Part shown: piece after piece, positions 54,069-64,000 of the stretch
Numbering within the stretch: the stretch's first letter is position 1
Layout: each line of letters opens with the position of its first letter
Origin: Leptasterias polaris
Lineage: Eukaryota > Echinodermata > Asteroidea > Forcipulatida > Asteriidae
DNA length: 64,000 nt
Assembly: GCA_037783415.1 (NCBI GenBank)
Contig: JAZGTN010000165.1
Coordinates: 1,054,001 to 1,118,000 of the forward strand
Direction: 5' to 3'
Translations under genes and position numbers: made by a program
Notes under the pieces: model-generated
Seen by the model: the letters and a program-made list of their open reading frames with translations, nothing else
Database searches by the model: none
What the model was told of the DNA's origin: nothing

Positions 54069-57000
54069 ATGAATGACAACAATAGCACAAGCGGTGATAG
54101 TGGCTCTGAATCAGAGGATGGCACACCTCTTCGTTTTAATGACTGTGTTTTTAATCCGGCTATCCTGAATTTAGTGGACCAAAATGGGCTTTTATTTAAC
54201 ACATGTGGTGCTCAATACCTATCCGAAAGACAGCTCGGAGCTAAAACTAATGAATTAGAAAATGAATCTTTTTCAATATTTCACATTAATATCAGAAGTA
54301 TACACAAACATTTTGACGATCTTATTCTTACTCTAGACGAAATACAACACAAATTTTATATTATCGGTCTAACTGAAACGTGGCTTAAAAGCACCCCTCA
54401 TTCGATGCTGTCTATTCCTGGATATGTATGTGAACATAAAAATAGACCGAGGCAAAACGGTGGGGGTGTCATGTTGTATGTAAAAGACTCCTTGCAATAC
54501 ACTATTAGGCCTGATCTATTTAGTGTTTCAGAATGTTTTGAATCAATTTTTCTAAAAATAGGAATTCACAAAAAGAAAAATATTGTCATAGGTTTAATCT
54601 ACAGACCTCCTGGTATGGTCTAGCTATTTCTAATTTCTCGGAAGAAATGGATGTAATTCTTGGTACAATAATGTCCGAAAAAAAAATGTTACATTTTAGG
54701 TGATTTCAATATAAACCTGCTTAAGAGTGATTCCCATAACCCAACTCAGGAGTTTCTAGATACCTTATATTCACACTCTTTTCGCCCTACCGTAGACAAA
54801 CCAACAAGAATCACGCACAACACAGCGACTCTAATTGACAACATTTTCACTAACAGCGTAGACACTCACCAAGCAGAAATTGTTACTTCTGGGCTAAGTG
54901 ACCATTTGCCTATAGTCTTGTTTGGTCCTAGTTTTACTCAAGCCAACACTCCGAAAATGTTTTATTGGAAACGGAATACTAGTGATCGAAACGTCTCTTC
55001 CTTGAAGCATGAGCTCGAGACAGTCCAGTGGAATGAAATTGTTACTGCAGAAAATGTAAATGATTGTTATTCGCAGTTTGTTACAAAATTAAATGAAGTG
55101 TTAGATATGTGTGTTCCATATAAAAGATTCAAATGCAAAAAGACAGCGCGCAATCCCTGGCTTACCAAGGGTCTATTGAAATCAATCAGGCGTAAAAACA
55201 AGCTGTATAAGTGCTATCTTCGGAACCCAAATGAAACTAATAAAAGAAAATATAATAAATTTAGAAATAGGTTAACAACTGTAATTCGAGAAGCAAAACA
55301 ACTTTACTTCACTACTTCCTTCGAAAAGGAAAAATGTAATTCAAGAAATACATGGAAAATAATCAATAACGTCTTAAACAAAAATAAAAAAAAGTCTCCG
55401 GGTCCTGATTCATTTCATATGAATAATACTACCTCAGATGACCCAAAACACATCGCTGAGCATTTCAACAAATTCTTTACAAATATTGGTCCTATATCTA
55501 GCATCCAAGATTCCCGAATCCGGACTTAAACCCACAGATTTTATTGAAGGGGATTTTCCTAATTCTCTTTTTATGGCCCCAATAACTAACAACGAACTTC
55601 TTAAATGTATTAATGGGTTACCCTCCAGGAAAAGTCCAGGCCATGACAAATTGGATACCTACCTCATTAAGAAAATTGGAACTCTCATTGTTAAGCCGTT
55701 ATTAAAAATATTTAATTTGTCTCTGCTGTCTGGAATTATGCCCAATGATTTTAAGATCGAAAAAGTAATTCCTATATTTAAAAACGGTGACCCTCAGAAT
55801 TAGTTTGTAATTACCGTCCTATTTCTATACTACCTTGCCTTTCCAAAGTGCTTGAGCGACTAGTTGCAAATCGTCTTGAAAACTTTATAACTAAGTATAA
55901 TATTCTAAGTAACTCTCAGTTAAAAAAAAAAAAGTATGGATTTCGAGCTAATTTTTCAACTCAAATGGCACTTATAGACCTTGTTGATAAAATCAGCTCG
56001 TCTATAGACAACTCAAACCACACTATTGGCTTGTTCCTGAACCTTTCCAAGGCATTTGATACCATTGACCACGATATTTTACTCTCAAAACTTGATATGT
56101 ATGGTGTTAGGGGAAAGGCCCTGGATTGGTTCAGGAACTATCTTTGTGACAGGAAACAGTTTGTTGAATGGAAAAATAATAAGTCTACACTTACATCAAT
56201 CAAATGTGGCGTACCACAAGGCTCTATTTTAGGTCCAATACTCTTTCTTTTGTACATAAACGATATATGTTATTCTTCAAAATTGTTATCCTTTATTCTA
56301 TTTGCAGATGACACCAATGTTTTCTTTAGTCATAGTAATTTAAAGGAGGCAGTTTCAATTATAAATAGAGAACTTCAAAATGTTTCCTTGTGGTTTAAAT
56401 GTAACAAACTATCGATTAATGAACAGAAAACATGCTTAATGTTATTCTCAAATAAGTACAAAGATGTAAATATAGATATTTACATTAATAATTCTAAAAT
56501 AAGTCAAGTTAATTCGTTCAGATTTTTAGGTGTTATAATTGACAGCAAACTTACGTGGAAGTCACACTGTCAAAAGGTTCATACCACAGTTGCCCAAATT
56601 CTGGGTGTTCTGCGTAAACTTAAACTTGTTTTGCCTAGAAATGTACTATTTTCTGTTTATAATACGCTGGCATTGCCCCATCTTCAGTATGGAATTCTAG
56701 CATGGGGAAATACTCATAATACTTACTTGAAAAAACTATTAGTAGTACAAAAGAAATCGTTGAGAGTTATCACAAATTCTGGCTTTAGAGAGCACACTTC
56801 ACCCCTTTTTAGACATTTTAATACACTCAATGTTTTTGAACTGTACAAATATCACCTAGGAATCCTTATGTATAAATTTGAAAGTAACCTGTTATCGAGA
56901 AACATAAGATCTCTTTTTAGGAGGAATCTGGACGTCCATCTACATAATACTAGATCAGCACATAAAATTCATATTGGAAAAGCTAGGACCACATTGTTTA

Positions 57001-57122
57001 AGAATACAGTTAGACATCAAGGCCCCCTACTTTGGAATCAGCTCACCCCTTTACCTTTCTTTAGAACTGTGCACAGCTTTAAAAAATACCTGAAAAACCT
57101 ACTTATTTTATCTATGATGTAA
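54069..57122 (+). pseudogene. LINE ORF2: endonuclease plus reverse transcriptase, broken
   Basis: It starts at ATG 54069. The APE-type endonuclease shows FHINIRSIH, GLTETWL, NGGGVMLYV, GLIYRPP, LGDFNINLL and SGLSDHLPIV. The reverse transcriptase shows GVPQGSILGPILFLLYIND and FADDTNVF. The block order and RT text are those of the CR1/L2-like (Jockey) LINE group. Defects: a frameshift near 54615-54690, another near 55490-55530, and an in-frame TAG at 55801. In RT motif A the usual catalytic Asp is Asn (FLNLSKAFDTIDH). It was a target-primed retrotransposon and is now dead. Confidence 0.92.
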
Positions 57123-57525
57123 ACTCCTGAAATGGCATATATACATATTATGATTACATTCCAATTATCAAGTCTTGTATTCAATTACTTATGTTTATTT
57201 CTCTTTTTTCCCTCGCTTTATGCGTTTTTTTTTTATAAATCAATTCTGTTTAAATAGTTCTATAAATTTTAAAACTGTATGCAATAACTAATTGTTTTCT
57301 TTCTAAACGAACTATTGGTTGCGATATACAACTTCTCCTTATTCTGTTTCAATAATTATCATCGTTATTCTTAAATTGATATTGATTCATTTATTAACTA
57401 AAGGGACCAGGGCCTGTATAAGCCTTGGCTTTTTCCTGGTGCCCTCCATTGTCACCACTTGTATCAAATTCTTGTATTGACAGATTGTCTAGTTGTGATA
57501 TATGGAAAAATAAACAAAACAAACA
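57123..57525 (+). mobile_element. LINE 3' UTR and tail
   Basis: After the ORF2 stop the 3' UTR contains GGGACCAGGGCCTGTATAAG, CCTTGGCTTTTTCCTGG and TTGTATTGACAGATTGTC. It ends in AAAAATAAACAAAACAAAC near 57525, typical of non-LTR 3' ends. No certain target duplication was found. Confidence 0.7.
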
Positions 57526-57533
57526 AGTGAGCA

Positions 57534-57598
57534 CTAAATTTGGTGCCAGCACCAAATTTGTTGCTGGCGAGAAATTTAGTGCCAGCACCAAATTTCAA
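57534..57598. repeat. Repeated palindrome AAATTTGGTGC-CA-GCACCAAATTT
   Basis: One 11-bp-arm palindrome occurs at about 57537-57560, and a half-copy with GTGCCAGCACCAAATTT follows at 57579-57595. It lies directly downstream of the LINE tail. Confidence 0.75.
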
Positions 57599-57664
57599 AA
57601 AACATTGTCAACGACCGTCATAGGCCGTCGTTGACCGTGTGAACGAAATCGCGAATTCTCGAAT

Positions 57665-58676
57665 TTTCATTTGAAAAGTTGTCATCGAAAAAACATAAAA
57701 TCTTCATTTTTTTCTTGACAGTTGTCTTCCTTATATCCCAAACCATTATGCCTAGGCGCCCCCAATTAATTAACCCACTAATTAGGTCAGCCCAATTAAT
57801 TAAACAATTGCATAAATTAGCCCGTATGCGAATTTACTATTTAACGTCCAGAACAAACACGCAATTTTCATTTGAAAAGTTGTCATCGAAAAATATTAAA
57901 ATCTTCATTTTTTTCTTCACAGTTGTCTTCCTTTATCCCAAACCATTATGCCTAGGCACCCCCAATGAATTAACCCACTAATTAGGTCAGCCCAATTAAT
58001 TAAACAATTGCATAAATTAGCCCGTATGCGAATTTACTATTTAACGTCCAGAACAAACACGCAATTTTCATTTGAAAAGTTGTCATCGAAATTTTTTAAA
58101 ATCTTCATTTTTTGTTCACAGTTGTCTTCCTTATATCCCAAACCATTATGCCTAGGCGCCCCCATTTAATTAACCCACTAATTAACTCAGCCCAACTAAT
58201 TAAACAATCGCATAATATAGCCCGTGTGCGAATTGACTGTTACAAAGTCTAGAAATAAACACGCTACTACCTAATTTTCATTTGAAAAGTTGTCATCGAA
58301 AAATCATAAAGTCTTAAGTTTTTTCTTCACAGATGTCTTCCTTATATCCCAAACCATCATACCTAGGCGCCCCAAATTAATTAACCCACTAATTAGGTCA
58401 GGCCAATTAATTAAACAATTGCATAAATTAGCCCGTATGCGAATTTACTATTTAACGTCCAGAACAAACACGCAATTTTCATTTGAAAAGTTGTCATCGA
58501 AAAATATTAAAATCTTCATTTTTTTTTCTTGACAGTTGTCTTCCTTATATCCCAAACCATTATGCCTAGGCGCCCCCAATGAATTAACCCACTAATTAGG
58601 TCAGCCCAATTAATTAAACAATTGCATAAATTAGCCCGTATGCGAATTTACTATTTAACGTCCAGAACAAACACTA
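57665..58676 (+). repeat. About 200-bp tandem repeat, five copies
   Basis: GAAAAGTTGTCATCGAAA occurs at 57673, 57874, 58074, 58284 and 58485 (spacings 201, 200, 210, 201). Each unit contains TATGCCTAGGCGCCCCCAAT-like text and the AT palindrome AATTAATTAA. The fourth unit is the most diverged. Confidence 0.95.
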
Positions 58677-58733
58677 GGTGGGCTAGCCTGAGGGGTACTG
58701 GCATGTCTATTTTCCAGATTATCGCGTTCTTAC

Positions 58734-58841
58734 CTGAGCATTGATAAAGAGCGAGACGTCACCTCCTGAAAAACTGAAGTCAGATTTACCAGGTCTCCGA
58801 GTCCGCAACCAGCCGATGATATTGACATCCCGTCCGCACAT
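58734..58841 (-). CDS. Candidate exon on the minus strand, 36 codons
   Basis: The frame reads MCGRDVNIIGWLRTRRPG, then SDFSFSGGDVSLFINAQ, and stops at a good donor CAG|GTAAGA. Upstream the same frame stays open for about 160 bp and contains a hydrophobic stretch (LVLLVVIQIQLQLV) but no ATG. The exon may therefore start further right. No family recognised. Confidence 0.3.
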
Positions 58842-59285
58842 GCTTATATACAGCAAAAATGTCTGGAACAGATCGCCAAGTGAAACAAGCTGAAGTTGAA
58901 TTTGGATGACAACAAGAAGCACGAGTGTTTGTAGACTCTTCTCGCGCTCCTCTGAGCTTGCGAAATGGAAATTCTGAGTATTAGCAACTCGGAATATTAT
59001 TTGTGTCTTTCAAAACAAACACGATGAGTCGACACTCTCTCAAAACAAGGATGTCACGTTATCACCACACCGCATTTTCCCAAATTCCTGCACCGTGTAA
59101 TAAGACACAGGACCGGATCTTGTGACATTATTACGACATTTAATGGGGTTTCCCCACTACTCACAGTCGTCACAGCCTCCTGGCGGTAAATCATGCACTG
59201 AGCATGTGCCATACAAGAAGTTCCATTCAATGTTCATAAGCGCTGTGTGTTTCCCTTTTTGTATTCCAACATGACCATTGTGCAG

Positions 59286-59434
59286 AACAACCAACACCAT
59301 ACACGGTAGAGTCAGTCAGGCTGGCTGAACAGTACGGCATACCAGACGAAATTAGCTCATGGCCTACAAAACAACACGACAAGAAACCCAGCAAGCGGTC
59401 ACTGCTGATGACAACATTCAAAGTACATGATTAA
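59286..59434 (+). CDS. Candidate terminal exon, about 49 codons
   Basis: The acceptor is ...TTGTGCAG (ending 59285). After two bases the frame reads QPTPYTVESVRLAEQYGIPD, EISSWPTKQ, then KRSLLMTTFKVHD and TAA at 59432. Composition is protein-like but no family was recognised. A second exon-like piece follows at 59482 (after TTTACAG) reading QFELSDLEDQEDEIMIHCV and TAA. Either could be a gene end or a pseudogene. Confidence 0.3.
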
Positions 59435-59539
59435 CATAACAATGAAGTTGGTTAATTATTCATGCTTCCTTCTAATTTACAGCAATTTGAGCTTTCTGAT
59501 CTTGAAGATCAAGAAGATGAGATAATGATTCATTGTGTG

Positions 59540-60540
59540 TAATTGTCACATCCTAGCCTGCTGGCTGTCCAAGAAAAAGTAGCGTCGCCGTCCTCACCAC
59601 CAATCTTCGTGATAACAAACTGTTATTGCTCTATGCTGAAACCATGGAGCTGCTCAAGCATGCTAAACGCACTGTCGTATTATCGTAATGTGTACATTAT
59701 CTACGATACGCCGTACGTATTTTTATACACAGCGCTGCATCCTATTCCTAGCAGCCATCACACAAACACGTGACCTTCAATTTCTTGCGTGTTAGATAAC
59801 ACTGTGTGACCCCTGCGTGACCTCGTCCACAAACAAAACACATTCCAGCCGCCAGCAGTGAGTGGACGACTAGCTGCCCAATAAAGTTACCATGACAACG
59901 TTTTTCCAAGTTCACACGGTTAATGTCATGTACAATACAATAACCAACTACTATAGTGCGAAGATTTGAGTTCAGAAATCTGATGTTAAATTAAAGGAAA
60001 AAACAGTCTTGTTAAAATAAAAAGACAACACATCAGCAGAGTCCTCTCAAATGTGCCGGCAAAGCTGTCGTCATCAGCATTTCTAATTTATTTTCTACAA
60101 ATTGATAGGCATAATCACCGGAGCGTAAAATTGAAACTATTAATAGCAGTAACAAATTTAATTTATTGTTAATAAATAATATAGTGGTATGCGTGGCAGC
60201 AGTCACGCTACATAACTGCCTTCGGATTGTTTCATGCATGGAGAGAGGAAGGAATAGCAAAAAGCAAAACAAAGGCGTCATCAGCCAACAAACTAAACAA
60301 ATTGTTTCGGTTTTTCTTTGTGTTCTGTATTTGAGGAAGGTTGATGCTCATGATCTTAAATTATCGGCGACCCTTACTCCGATGTGTGTAAAGTATGACG
60401 TTTATAGCTACGTGTGGTCCAGCGCTGGCATATATACTAAACGTTTAAAAGTGTACCCTTTGTTACTTTGAAATGATCTTTTTGAAAGTGAATAATTTAT
60501 TTTTGGGAGAATTGATAGAAAAATGACAAGATCGGGAAAT
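59540..60540. other. Spacer upstream of PIH1D1; no gene seen
   Basis: I see neither a credible ORF nor a recognisable element. Confidence 0.5.
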
Positions 60541-60660
60541 TTTCGCACTATGGCACGTAATTGCGAAGGTCCCGGGTTCAAATCCTGCTCTAGTCAATTC
60601 TTCTTTGTTCACCCACAATTTGAATAGCATTTTACCGAAGATCAAATTTTTTACCGAAAA
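60540..60660 (+). repeat. Solo SINE fragment related to the array at 1-1073
   Basis: CCGGGTTCAAATCCTGCTCT, AGTCAATT and CTTCTTTGTTCACCCA match the 3' part of the tRNA-like head and the start of the body of the 315-bp unit. Confidence 0.75.
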
Positions 60661-60877
60661 ACTCATGAACTCTAGAAACCCGTAGTAATTACTTATCACC
60701 CTGGCCAGGACCTACTTTTTTTGTTCACATGCATTCCAGAAAAACGGAAGTTAAAATTTGGGTTGAAAAAGGGGGGGGGGGTGGTCCTACTTGAAAAAAG
60801 AAGTATAGGATAATACAGTAAAAATGGCCCCCTCCTCTCTTCATTGGTACACCCCTCAATCAGCGACTGGTGCAACC

Positions 60878-60898
60878 CCCCCCCCCCCCCCCCCCCCC
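60878..60898 (+). repeat. C run 45 bp upstream of the PIH1D1 start
   Basis: More than twenty consecutive C within the presumed 5' UTR or promoter. A G run (60771-60781) lies about 100 bp upstream. Length polymorphism is likely. Confidence 0.75.
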
Positions 60899-60942
60899 AC
60901 CATGAGCTACTAAACGCACACCACTTGAGGGCGCATTCTAAA

Positions 60943-63835
60943 ATGGCGGCTTCCATCGCTGACACAAGTTTGTTAAACGTTGCAAACGAACTTGGCGAAA
61001 ATGGGGATTCGGTCGACGAAGAAGCTTTATACAGGAAGCTGTTAATGCAGGTAAATAAGTGAGCCTCTTACCAAGAGTTTGTGTATTTTTTGTTGTTCAC
61101 ATTTTGAAAAATGAGAAAATTAAGTCAAATAATTTAAGCAGTGTTTACTGTTTTGTTGTCGTCTGGTTGGTTCAGTGGTTGTGTGTTGTAACTTGTTGTC
61201 AAGAGCCGAGAAGAGTGTATGTGGTGTGTCACTGTGGGTAGGTATCCACATGTGTGTGTGCACACGTCCGCCAGTATGTGTCAGTAAAGTAGTGACTGAC
61301 ACTGACACTACAGAGTACAGTAAAATGCAGTGTGTGTGTGTGGTGACCATGGTGACCATGCAGGCTGTACACTGCTGTACGGGCTAAAATTCCGTATCCT
61401 GCTGTAAAGTGTTACTCAGCTCTGTTGTGCAGTCACTTTATCTTTCTTAATTTTAGGTCAAATTATAATCCTTTTATAGTAATAACGTACCTGTCTATTT
61501 GACAGGGTGAACGAGAGCTCAAAGTTTCAGCGCGATCGAATGAGTGCTTGAGTTTTCATTTTTAAAGGTCAAAATATAGCGTTTTTAAGTGCTCCATTCC
61601 TCAAAGTCAAGAAGACTATTTTTAAATAAAAGGGAAAGAAAGTCCAACACCCATTAAGAAATTAAATCCCTTAGAAAGTGACTGCTGCCAGATACAGACA
61701 TTTTTTCCATCCTAGTTTCTAGAGTCTAGACCCAATTTTACTATGCTACACTCTTTAACATTTTGACAATATCTGATGTATTTGGGGTCCGAGTGAATGT
61801 TCATGTGTATTTTGGTACCTACCTCCATGGTACAACTACTCTATGAATGATTGAATGATATTGATACAATTCGAAACCAAAAACAGGGAGTTACAAAAAC
61901 TAACACTTCTCCCAAATCTATCTAATCAAAGACCTCTCAATGGGGTATGCAGGAGATGTTGCCAGTTAATTTTTGTGGTACAATTGTACTACATCTACAT
62001 AGTGTAGGTAGTCCGCAGTCTAGTACCATACTAGTACTTGGTAATCCATAGTGCTTGTCATGCTGATTGTAGTAGAACTACATGTAGTAAACTAGTACTA
62101 GTACCCATTGACTTTAACAGCTTAAAACTAACACTCATGCTCTCATTCATAAACCACATCTCCCGAAGTGATCCTCCTCATTGATCCTCCCGAGTTGAAG
62201 TCAAGGGAAAATAGAACACTTCTGGGATCACTGATCGAGGGAGTTGTAGTTTTCCAACAGTAGCATATGTAAAGCCTTTACAGTCAACATAAGTTTACTA
62301 CTACGGCCACCATTGCATTATGTTTTTATTCTTAATGAATGAAAGATTGTCAGTCTGAGTTGACAGCTTTTCCCTGTCACTAGTTAAAGGTTGTGGGAAA
62401 GTTAGCATGATTTAGGCCCAGAGATAGTATTACTAGCTACTTGGTGCAGGGGTACATGTATTTATGTATAGTCCTTGTTTCAGATGTGTTGTAAGGATGT
62501 GTCGTATTTGTCAACATTATTAAACCAAACAAACTTAATTTTGCATTTTCACAAACCTATCGCACATGTTTATGTTTGTAGGCAGCTGAGATGCAAGGAC
62601 TTAACCCACACGGCCAGGAACCAGTTTGTCACACTGTCAAACCACAACCAGGTTTTTGCATCAAGACAAGAAATGAAAGCAATGCCAAAGTCTTTATCAA
62701 TGTCTGCAAATCTGTAGAGGTGAGTTCTAAACCAGCATGTTCATGACAAAGATAACATGGTGTGTTAATAATAATCATATGGATTTATATCGCGCTTTAT
62801 CACACCCAAGGGCGTCTCAAAGCGCTTCTTAACATTATTACCCCTGGTCACTGGGCCATTTATTTCATTCCTTAAACCATCTCAGCTCCCTGGGGAGTAT
62901 ACAGCCTGTGCTGCAATATATGCGCTACTAAGCTAAATCAAACACAAGAACCATCTCTGCCCTCACAGGTACCCATTTTACCCCAGGGTGGATAGAAGCA
63001 ATTATAGTTAAGTGTCTTGCTCAGGGACACAAGTGTCACGACCGGTGCGGTGTAGTTCACCGGACCCAAGCTTCGGTGTTGTCAGCAGCAAAGTGTGGGT
63101 TCGAATCCTGGTCATGACACTTGTGCCCTTGAGCAAGGCACTTAACTATAATTGCTTCGTAAAAAGTTGGGAAGGTATTGCATTCTGCTATACCAGCCAG
63201 GCTCCTACATGATGATATCTATGCCTACATCCTTATGGACTGTAAAGGGGTTAATCCTGTTTCAGCCCCAAGAGTAGGTGGCAACTTGTGGCAACTTGCC
63301 CCTGGTTATTACCAGGGTTTGGGTTGTAGCCCTCACCTTGAAGTGGCCATCTGGCCTTGTGATGTACAAAAATAAGATGATTTCTCATTAAAAAAACAAA
63401 ACGAGAAAACGACAAGAACAGATTACACACAAAAATCTGAAGTTGTTAAGTACTTTTAAAAAATTCCTTTAATCTATACAAATTAAATCCTACTTTGAAA
63501 GTTAATAAAAAATTGTATACCAAAATAATAACAATTCAGTTATCAAAATCTTTATAATCTTTGGTGTTGATAATACTTTTTATTTTATTGTTTGTAGCAC
63601 TGTATTTCCTTTTTGATTACACTCCTATTCTGTCATCTGCTTCCTGCTGTATCCGAGGATACATGTGTAGATTGTTGTGGGACATTATCAGCTCATTTGA
63701 TTGTATTGTCTTTTACACAGCTACCTTCGCCTAATGACATCACAGAGGAAGAGCTGATTAAGATTCTGGATTCAAGTGAACCCGACTACAGGGTACCACT
63801 TAGTATTGGTGAAGGCCATGCAGAGATGGACAAAA
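60943..63835 (+). CDS. PIH1D1: PIH1 domain-containing protein 1, exons 1-3 (5' part)
   Basis: The exons are 60943-61050 (36 codons), 62582-62719 (46 codons) and 63721-63835. All have GT-AG borders, and the phases 0, 0, 1 agree. Exon 2 encodes PQPGFCIKTRNESNAKVFIN, the start of the PIH-N domain. Exon 3 encodes PSPNDITEEELIKILD and YRVPLSIGEGHAEMDK, colinear with vertebrate PIH1D1. PIH1D1 is the adaptor of the R2TP co-chaperone (with RUVBL1/2 and RPAP3, working with HSP90). Its PIH-N domain binds phosphorylated acidic motifs such as that in TELO2, with Lys residues in the KT and KVFIN strands. Both are present. The gene runs off the window, so the rest of PIH-N and the CS domain are not seen. 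ATG at 60943 is the first in frame with a good context. Confidence 0.92.
61051..62581 (+). other. PIH1D1 intron 1
   Basis: A donor GTAAAT and acceptor TTTGTAG bound it. The stretch 61230-61350 is rich in TGTGTG and GTGAC words. The rest is unremarkable. Confidence 0.7.
62790..63055 (-). repeat. SINE, minus orientation, PIH1D1 intron 2
   Basis: Read on the minus strand it contains the common SINE core CCTGAGCAAGACACTTAACT. Its outer part includes GCGCTTTGAGACGCCC, also present at 37857-37880 as GGGCGTATCAAAGCGCT. Confidence 0.72.
63056..63380 (+). repeat. SINE, plus orientation, PIH1D1 intron 2
   Basis: The B-box-like GTGGGTTCGAATCCTGGTC is followed by the core CCTTGAGCAAGGCACTTAAC, a body shared with 9063-9150, and a 3' end near GATGTACAAAAATAAGATG. 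It sits head-to-head with the SINE at 62790-63055. Confidence 0.82.
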
Positions 63836-63861
63836 GTAAGACAAGTTTTGGGGGCTTGTAA

Positions 63862-64000
63862 TTGTGGCGTGTCATGGCCGAGAGGATAAAAGCACAGAAC
63901 TAAAGCTCTGGTGTTTCTGATCAGCAGAGTGTTGGTTTGAGTCTTGGTTGTGGCTCTTGTGTCCTTGGCCAAGATACTTGACCATAATTGCATTGTCCTT
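63862..64000 (+). repeat. tRNA-derived SINE, cut by the window end
   Basis: GTCATGGCCGAGAGGATAAA is a class II tRNA-type (Leu/Ser-like) A-box region. A diverged B box TTGGTTTGAGTCTTGGTTG follows. The core CCTTGGCCAAGATACTTGAC matches the two SINEs upstream. It lies in PIH1D1 intron 3. Confidence 0.75.

Overview
The window is animal nuclear DNA, most likely from an echinoderm and probably a sea star. The genes are split by many GT-AG introns. The introns and spacers are AT-rich and packed with tRNA-derived SINEs, palindromic mini-transposons, TTAA-flanked elements, G/C homopolymer runs and tandem satellites. The species is inferred from the gene families and repeat style, not proven.

Three host genes can be read. 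(1) Positions 1812-30443, plus strand: a complete 24-coding-exon adhesion GPCR. All junction phases agree and the total is 3519 nt (1172 residues plus stop). Domain order is signal peptide, LRRNT, four LRR exons, LRRCT, a Ly6/uPAR three-finger domain, a Thr/Pro-rich stalk, HormR, GAIN with a canonical GPS, seven TM helices and a short tail. (2) Positions 33788-38956, minus strand: the two 3' exons of a rolling-stone-like multipass membrane protein; its N-terminal exon was not found. (3) Positions 60943-63835 and onward, plus strand: the first three exons of PIH1D1, the R2TP co-chaperone subunit, running off the right edge.

Mobile DNA, left to right: a tandem array of 313-315 bp units with a tRNA-like head (1-1073); many intronic mini-elements; a TTAA-flanked element (21816-22871); a hAT-type element with a perfect 8-bp target duplication (23121-24103); an apparently intact piggyBac element (26537-29596, 577-residue transposase) nested inside an older inverted-repeat element (25846-29955), both within the last intron of the GPCR; a THAP remnant (near 37.0-37.3 kb); a large set of nested inverted repeats (45.06-46.93 kb); a 123-bp satellite (50.94-52.73 kb) directly upstream of a decayed LINE (52.9-57.5 kb); and a 200-bp tandem array (57.67-58.68 kb).

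Between 40.6 and 59.5 kb several short plus-strand and one minus-strand exon-like segments have splice signals and open frames but no family I recognise. The most notable items are the LRR plus Ly6/uPAR adhesion-GPCR architecture, the intact nested piggyBac, the satellite that may be the monomeric 5' promoter of the LINE, an orphan histone-type 3' stem-loop inside a repeat, and the multi-arm inverted-repeat block.
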